36,848 bases of DNA from Comamonadaceae bacterium (lineage in GTDB: Bacteria; Pseudomonadota; Gammaproteobacteria; Burkholderiales; Burkholderiaceae_C): assembly GCA_947372745.1 (NCBI GenBank), contig CANBUY010000024.1:1-36848 (forward strand), given 5' to 3'. Both the position numbers and the translations under genes were made by a program. The notes under the pieces were generated by a model that saw nothing but the letters and a program-made list of their open reading frames with translations, was not told the DNA's origin and did no database searches. How positions within the stretch are numbered: position 1 is the first letter of the stretch; each line of letters opens with the position of its first letter. Below, in pieces: positions 33,755 through 36,848 of this stretch.

Positions 33755-33862
33755 CGTCACTGCGAGCGAAGCGCGGCAGTCCATCGTGCAAAGCCAAACC
33801 ATTTCCAGCAACGAAAACTATCGAAACTCGAAGATAGATCGCCGCACTACGCTCGCGATGAC
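33755..33862. repeat. inverted pair of the dispersed palindromic repeat
   Basis: Reversed copy CGTCACTGCGAGCGAAGCGC... at 33755-33784 and forward copy GATCGCCGCACTACGCTCGC... at 33837-33862, 52 nt apart, matching the arrangement at 23197-23281. The copies differ at several bases, so they are not a recent duplication. Confidence 0.75.
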
Positions 33863-33927
33863 GGGTCTGGATGCTGCCGATTTTGGACTTAATCCCTAAT
33901 TTTTAGCCTCTAGAGAACGTCCAACAA

Positions 33928-33944
33928 GCTTAAGCAGCTATTTA
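33928..33944. repeat. 17-nt motif upstream of miaB
   Basis: GCTTAAGCAGCTATTTA is the exact reverse complement of 35311-35327. It lies 30 nt before the miaB start. Confidence 0.65.
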
Positions 33945-33973
33945 TTTAATAGCATTAAAAACGAATACACACC

Positions 33974-35308
33974 ATGTCTAAAAAAGTCTTCATCAAAACC
34001 TTTGGCTGCCAGATGAACGAGTACGACTCGGGCAAGATGGCCGACGTGCTGCAGGCCGCGCAGGGCTACGAGCCCACCAACGACGTGGAAGAAGCGGACC
34101 TGATTTTGTTCAACACCTGCTCGGTGCGCGAAAAAGCCCAAGAAAAAGTGTTTTCCGACCTGGGCCGCGTCAAGCACCTGAAGAAAAAAGGCGTGCTGAT
34201 CGGCGTGGGGGGTTGCGTGGCCAGCCAGGAGGGCGCGGCCATCATCGAGCGCGCGCCCTACGTAGATATCGTCTTTGGCCCGCAAACCCTGCACCGCCTG
34301 CCGCAAATGCTGGCCGCGCGCGATGCCCAAAACCGCTCGCAAGTGGACATCAGCTTTCCTGAGATTGAGAAGTTTGACCACCTGCCGCCCGCCCGGGTTG
34401 AAGGCGCCACCGCGTTTGTGAGCATCATGGAAGGCTGCTCCAAATACTGCAGCTACTGCGTGGTGCCCTACACCCGGGGCGAAGAGGTGTCGCGTCCGTT
34501 TGAAGACGTACTGGTCGAGGTGGCCGGTTTGGCCGAGCAAGGGGTGAAAGAAGTCACGCTCCTGGGCCAAAACGTCAACGCCTACCGCGCCCGCATGATT
34601 GGCGAGGCCTCCGCACTCACCAGCGAGATGGCCGACTTTGCCACCTTGCTGGAGTACGTGGCCGATATTCCCGGCATAGAGCGCATCCGCTACACCACCA
34701 GCCACCCCAACGAGTTCACGCCCTCGCTGATTGCCGCCTACGGCACCATCCCCAAACTGGTAAGCCACCTGCACTTGCCGGTGCAGCACGGCTCAGACCG
34801 TATTTTGATGGCCATGAAGCGCGGCTACACCGCGATGGAATACAAATCAACCATCCGCAAACTGCGCGCCATTCGGCCTGACATGGCGATCAGCAGCGAC
34901 TTTATTGTGGGCTTCCCCGGCGAGACCGAAGAAGATTTTGGCAAGATGATGAAGCTGATTGACGATGTGGGGTTCGATAACTCATTCAGCTTTATCTTCA
35001 GCCCACGCCCCGGCACGCCGGCGGCCAATCTGCACGACGACACGCCGCATGAGGTCAAGCTGCGCCGCTTGCAGCACCTGCAATCGGTCATCAACGACAG
35101 CATTAGCCGCATCTCGGACAGCCGTCTGGGCACGGTGCAGCGCATTTTGGTGGAAGGCCCCTCCAAACGCGATGCAGCCGAGCTCATGGGCCGCACCGAG
35201 TGCAACCGGGTGGTCAATTTTGTGGGGCAAGCCGAGCTGACAAACACCTTGGTGGATGTGAAGATTACCGAGACCCGTACCTATTCGCTGCGCGGCGAGT
35301 TGCTATAA
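33974..35308 (+). CDS. miaB: tRNA-2-methylthio-N6-dimethylallyladenosine synthase
   Basis: A radical-SAM methylthiotransferase acting on i6A37 of tRNAs, 444 residues. The N-terminal MTTase domain has the cluster cysteines in [11 protein letters not shown] (Cys11) and [10 protein letters not shown]. The radical-SAM CxxxCxxC is CSKYCSYC (Cys155, 159, 162). The [14 protein letters not shown] and [13 protein letters not shown] blocks lie in the barrel. The TRAM domain is at the C-terminus (LRGELL end). It is flanked by inverted copies of one 17-nt motif. Confidence 0.97.
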   Translation: MSKKVFIKTFGCQMNEYDSGKMADVLQAAQGYEPTNDVEEADLILFNTCSVREKAQEKVFSDLGRVKHLKKKGVLIGVGGCVASQEGAAIIERAPYVDIVFGPQTLHRLPQMLAARDAQNRSQVDISFPEIEKFDHLPPARVEGATAFVSIMEGCSKYCSYCVVPYTRGEEVSRPFEDVLVEVAGLAEQGVKEVTLLGQNVNAYRARMIGEASALTSEMADFATLLEYVADIPGIERIRYTTSHPNEFTPSLIAAYGTIPKLVSHLHLPVQHGSDRILMAMKRGYTAMEYKSTIRKLRAIRPDMAISSDFIVGFPGETEEDFGKMMKLIDDVGFDNSFSFIFSPRPGTPAANLHDDTPHEVKLRRLQHLQSVINDSISRISDSRLGTVQRILVEGPSKRDAAELMGRTECNRVVNFVGQAELTNTLVDVKITETRTYSLRGELL

Positions 35309-35310
35309 AT

Positions 35311-35362
35311 TAAATAGCTGCTTAAGCACGTCATTCGAGCCCTAGCGGCTCGAATGGCTTAA
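35311..35362. terminator. bidirectional hairpin between miaB and ffh, with 17-nt repeat
   Basis: CATTCGAGCC (35332-35341), loop CTAGC, GGCTCGAATG (35347-35356): a perfect 10-bp stem. It is extended by outer TTAAGC (35322-35327) and GCTTAA (35357-35362) and flanked by A/T-rich stretches that can serve as U-tracts on both strands. It begins with TAAATAGCTGCTTAAGC, the inverse of the motif upstream of miaB. Confidence 0.75.
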
Positions 35363-35366
35363 TAAA

Positions 35367-36731
35367 TTAGAACGGCATTTTCGGCATGCCTTTCATGCCC
35401 CCCATGCGCTTCATCATTTTCATCATGCCGCTGCCCTTCATCTTTTTCATCATCTCCTGCATTTGCTCAAACTCTTTAAGCATGCGGTTGACTTCCTGCA
35501 CCTGAACACCGGAGCCTGCGGCAATGCGGCGCTTGCGGGTGGCTTTGATGAGCTCGGGCTTGCGACGCTCCAGCGGCGTCATGCTGTGGATGATGCCTTG
35601 CTTGCGCTGAATGTCTTTCTCAACCTTGCCCATGTCCATTTGACCGGCTTTAGCAGCCATGGCGGCGGGTAGTTTGTCCATGAGGCTGGACAAACCGCCC
35701 ATCTGTTTCATTTGCTGAATCTGGGCCAAAAAGTCGTTCAAGTCAAAGCCGGAACCACTTTTGATTTTGGCGGCCAGCTTTTGTGCAGCAGCCACATCAA
35801 CACCCGCCGTGACTTGCTCGACCAACGCCAAAATGTCGCCCATGCCCAAAATGCGTCCGGCATGGCGCTCGGCATCAAACACTTCAAGACCGTCAATTTT
35901 TTCGCTGGTACCGGCAAATTTGATGGGGGCACCGGTAATTTGTCGCACCGACAGCGCGGCGCCTCCGCGCGAATCGCCGTCGAGCTTGGTCAAAATAATG
36001 CCGGTGAGCGGCAGGGCGTCTTTGAAGGCTTTGGCGGTGTTGATCGCATCCTGGCCCTGCATGGCATCCACCACAAACAAGGTTTCCACGGGGTTTAGCA
36101 CCGCATGGAGTTGTTTGATTTCCAGCATCAAGGCTTCATCAATAGCCAGCCGACCGGCGGTATCAACCAGCAACACGTCAAAGTAATGCTTGCGGGCATA
36201 GTCCAGCGCAGCCAGTGCAATATCAACCGGCTTTTGGTCAATCGTGCTGGGGAACCATTCGGCACCGGCCTGCGCCGTGACGGTTTTCAACTGCTCAATG
36301 GCGGCTGGGCGGTACACGTCACCCGAGACGGTCAGCACTTTTTTGTTGCGCTTCTCGATCAGGTGTTTGGCCAGTTTGGCGGTGGTGGTGGTTTTACCAG
36401 CACCCTGCAAACCCGCCATCAAAATGACCGCCGGCGGTTGCGCCGCCAGATTGATGTCGCTCACACCCTCCCCCATGGTGGCGGCAAGCTCTTTATTGAC
36501 AATGCTGACCAGCGCTTGGCCTGGCGTCAACGAGGTCAACACGTCGTGGCCCATCGCCTTGTCTTTGACACGGGCAATGAAGTCGCGCACCACGGGCAAG
36601 GCCACGTCGGCTTCTAGCAGCGCCATGCGTACTTCGCGCAGCATGTCCGCGATATTGGACTCGGTAATTCGGGCCTGACCACGAATTTGCTGAACCAGGC
36701 GGGATAGTTTGTCGGTAAGGGCTGATGCCAT
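35367..36731 (-). CDS. ffh: signal recognition particle protein Ffh
   Basis: The SRP54 GTPase that, with 4.5S RNA, delivers nascent membrane proteins to FtsY. It has 454 residues from the ATG at 36731, the family's standard N-terminus (MASALTDKLSRLVQQIRG); a frame to 36791 is spurious. The N domain is followed by the G1 loop GLQGAGKTTTTAKLA, then VDTAGRLAIDE and TKLDGDSRGGAALS. The methionine-rich M domain ends in KGSGMMKMMKRMGGMKGM, which binds signal peptides and RNA. Confidence 0.97.
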   Translation of the reverse strand: MASALTDKLSRLVQQIRGQARITESNIADMLREVRMALLEADVALPVVRDFIARVKDKAMGHDVLTSLTPGQALVSIVNKELAATMGEGVSDINLAAQPPAVILMAGLQGAGKTTTTAKLAKHLIEKRNKKVLTVSGDVYRPAAIEQLKTVTAQAGAEWFPSTIDQKPVDIALAALDYARKHYFDVLLVDTAGRLAIDEALMLEIKQLHAVLNPVETLFVVDAMQGQDAINTAKAFKDALPLTGIILTKLDGDSRGGAALSVRQITGAPIKFAGTSEKIDGLEVFDAERHAGRILGMGDILALVEQVTAGVDVAAAQKLAAKIKSGSGFDLNDFLAQIQQMKQMGGLSSLMDKLPAAMAAKAGQMDMGKVEKDIQRKQGIIHSMTPLERRKPELIKATRKRRIAAGSGVQVQEVNRMLKEFEQMQEMMKKMKGSGMMKMMKRMGGMKGMPKMPF

Positions 36732-36808
36732 AAAGGGTATTCCGGTTAACGGAACCTGGGTTGTGTGCCAACAGACAATGGCAATATGCAAAACGCTAAA
36801 CTGTAGCC

Positions 36809-36848
36809 ATGATTTTAGCCAGTGCTTCCCCCCTTGGTCTGACCTTGT
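36809..36848 (+). CDS. start of a membrane protein gene, possibly CcsA/YpjD-like (cut by window edge)
   Basis: Only the first 13 codons are inside the window (MILASASPLGLTL). They are divergent from ffh with a 77-bp spacer. In relatives a cytochrome c assembly (CcsA/YpjD-like) inner-membrane protein begins similarly next to ffh. The call rests on that recollection and this short hydrophobic start. Confidence 0.45.
   Translation, partial: MILASASPLGLTL

Larger units (their letters stand above)
33558..33973. other. gene-free region: terminator, inverted repeat pair, AATAGCT motif
   Basis: 416 bases after the tRNA. It holds an intrinsic terminator (33569-33607), an inverted pair of the dispersed repeat (33755-33784 and 33837-33862) and a 17-nt motif (33928-33944) repeated in inverse orientation beyond miaB. 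The ORFs crossing it are not credible genes. Confidence 0.6.

Overview
The window looks like a chromosomal segment of a betaproteobacterium, most likely Comamonadaceae (Rhodoferax/Polaromonas-like). This rests on the moderately high GC content, on gene neighbourhoods such as dusB-fis-purH, rubredoxin-thiD-hemL and yqgE-ruvX-pyrR-pyrB-pyrC', and on short AT-rich palindromes containing AATAGCT, which I remember as common in that family. No database was searched. All names come from reading motifs and overall protein resemblance.

Layout. 0-3.5 kb: the 3' part of ppc, a LytTR-only protein that looks like an AlgR remnant, and argH. 3.6-5.9 kb: a small putative lipoprotein and two glutathione-transferase-fold proteins. 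5.9-9.7 kb (minus strand): a TPP-riboswitch-controlled operon with a TonB-dependent receptor, a PnuC/PnuT-type transporter, a NadR-like P-loop kinase and a trailing DUF3297 gene. 9.8-11 kb: an FMN-dependent alpha-hydroxy-acid dehydrogenase. 11-16.3 kb (minus strand): a tightly packed cluster yqgE-ruvX-pyrR-pyrB-pyrC'-plsC-queC. 16.3-21.5 kb: photolyase, a truncated ChpA/PilL-like protein, rubredoxin, a ThiD-like kinase and hemL. 21.5-24.6 kb (minus strand): dusB-fis-purH. 24.7-26.8 kb is the accessory patch: yqaA, a truncated AbrB-type antitoxin, a BrnT/BrnA toxin-antitoxin pair, a DUF1272 protein, a broken serine hydrolase and an inverted-repeat element. 26.8-36.8 kb: ychF, a UbiH-type hydroxylase, dsbC, an M61 peptidase, two divergent crotonase-family genes, tRNA-Met, miaB, ffh and the first codons of another gene.

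The most informative system is the riboswitch operon. A TPP aptamer followed by a clean intrinsic terminator sits upstream of outer-membrane receptor, inner-membrane facilitator and kinase genes that run 3 nt apart or overlapping. Routine annotation would call this nicotinamide riboside uptake (PnuC/NadR). The riboswitch argues for thiamin uptake and metabolic trapping, with a NadR-fold protein as a candidate thiamin kinase.

A second theme is erosion of twitching-motility regulation. The LytTR protein lacks a receiver domain. The ChpA-like protein has lost its kinase half, and both of its phosphotransfer-like modules lack the histidine. A third theme is small repeats: paired inverted copies of one palindrome at several loci, and AATAGCT palindromes that flank miaB and also lie in frame inside plsC and pyrC'.
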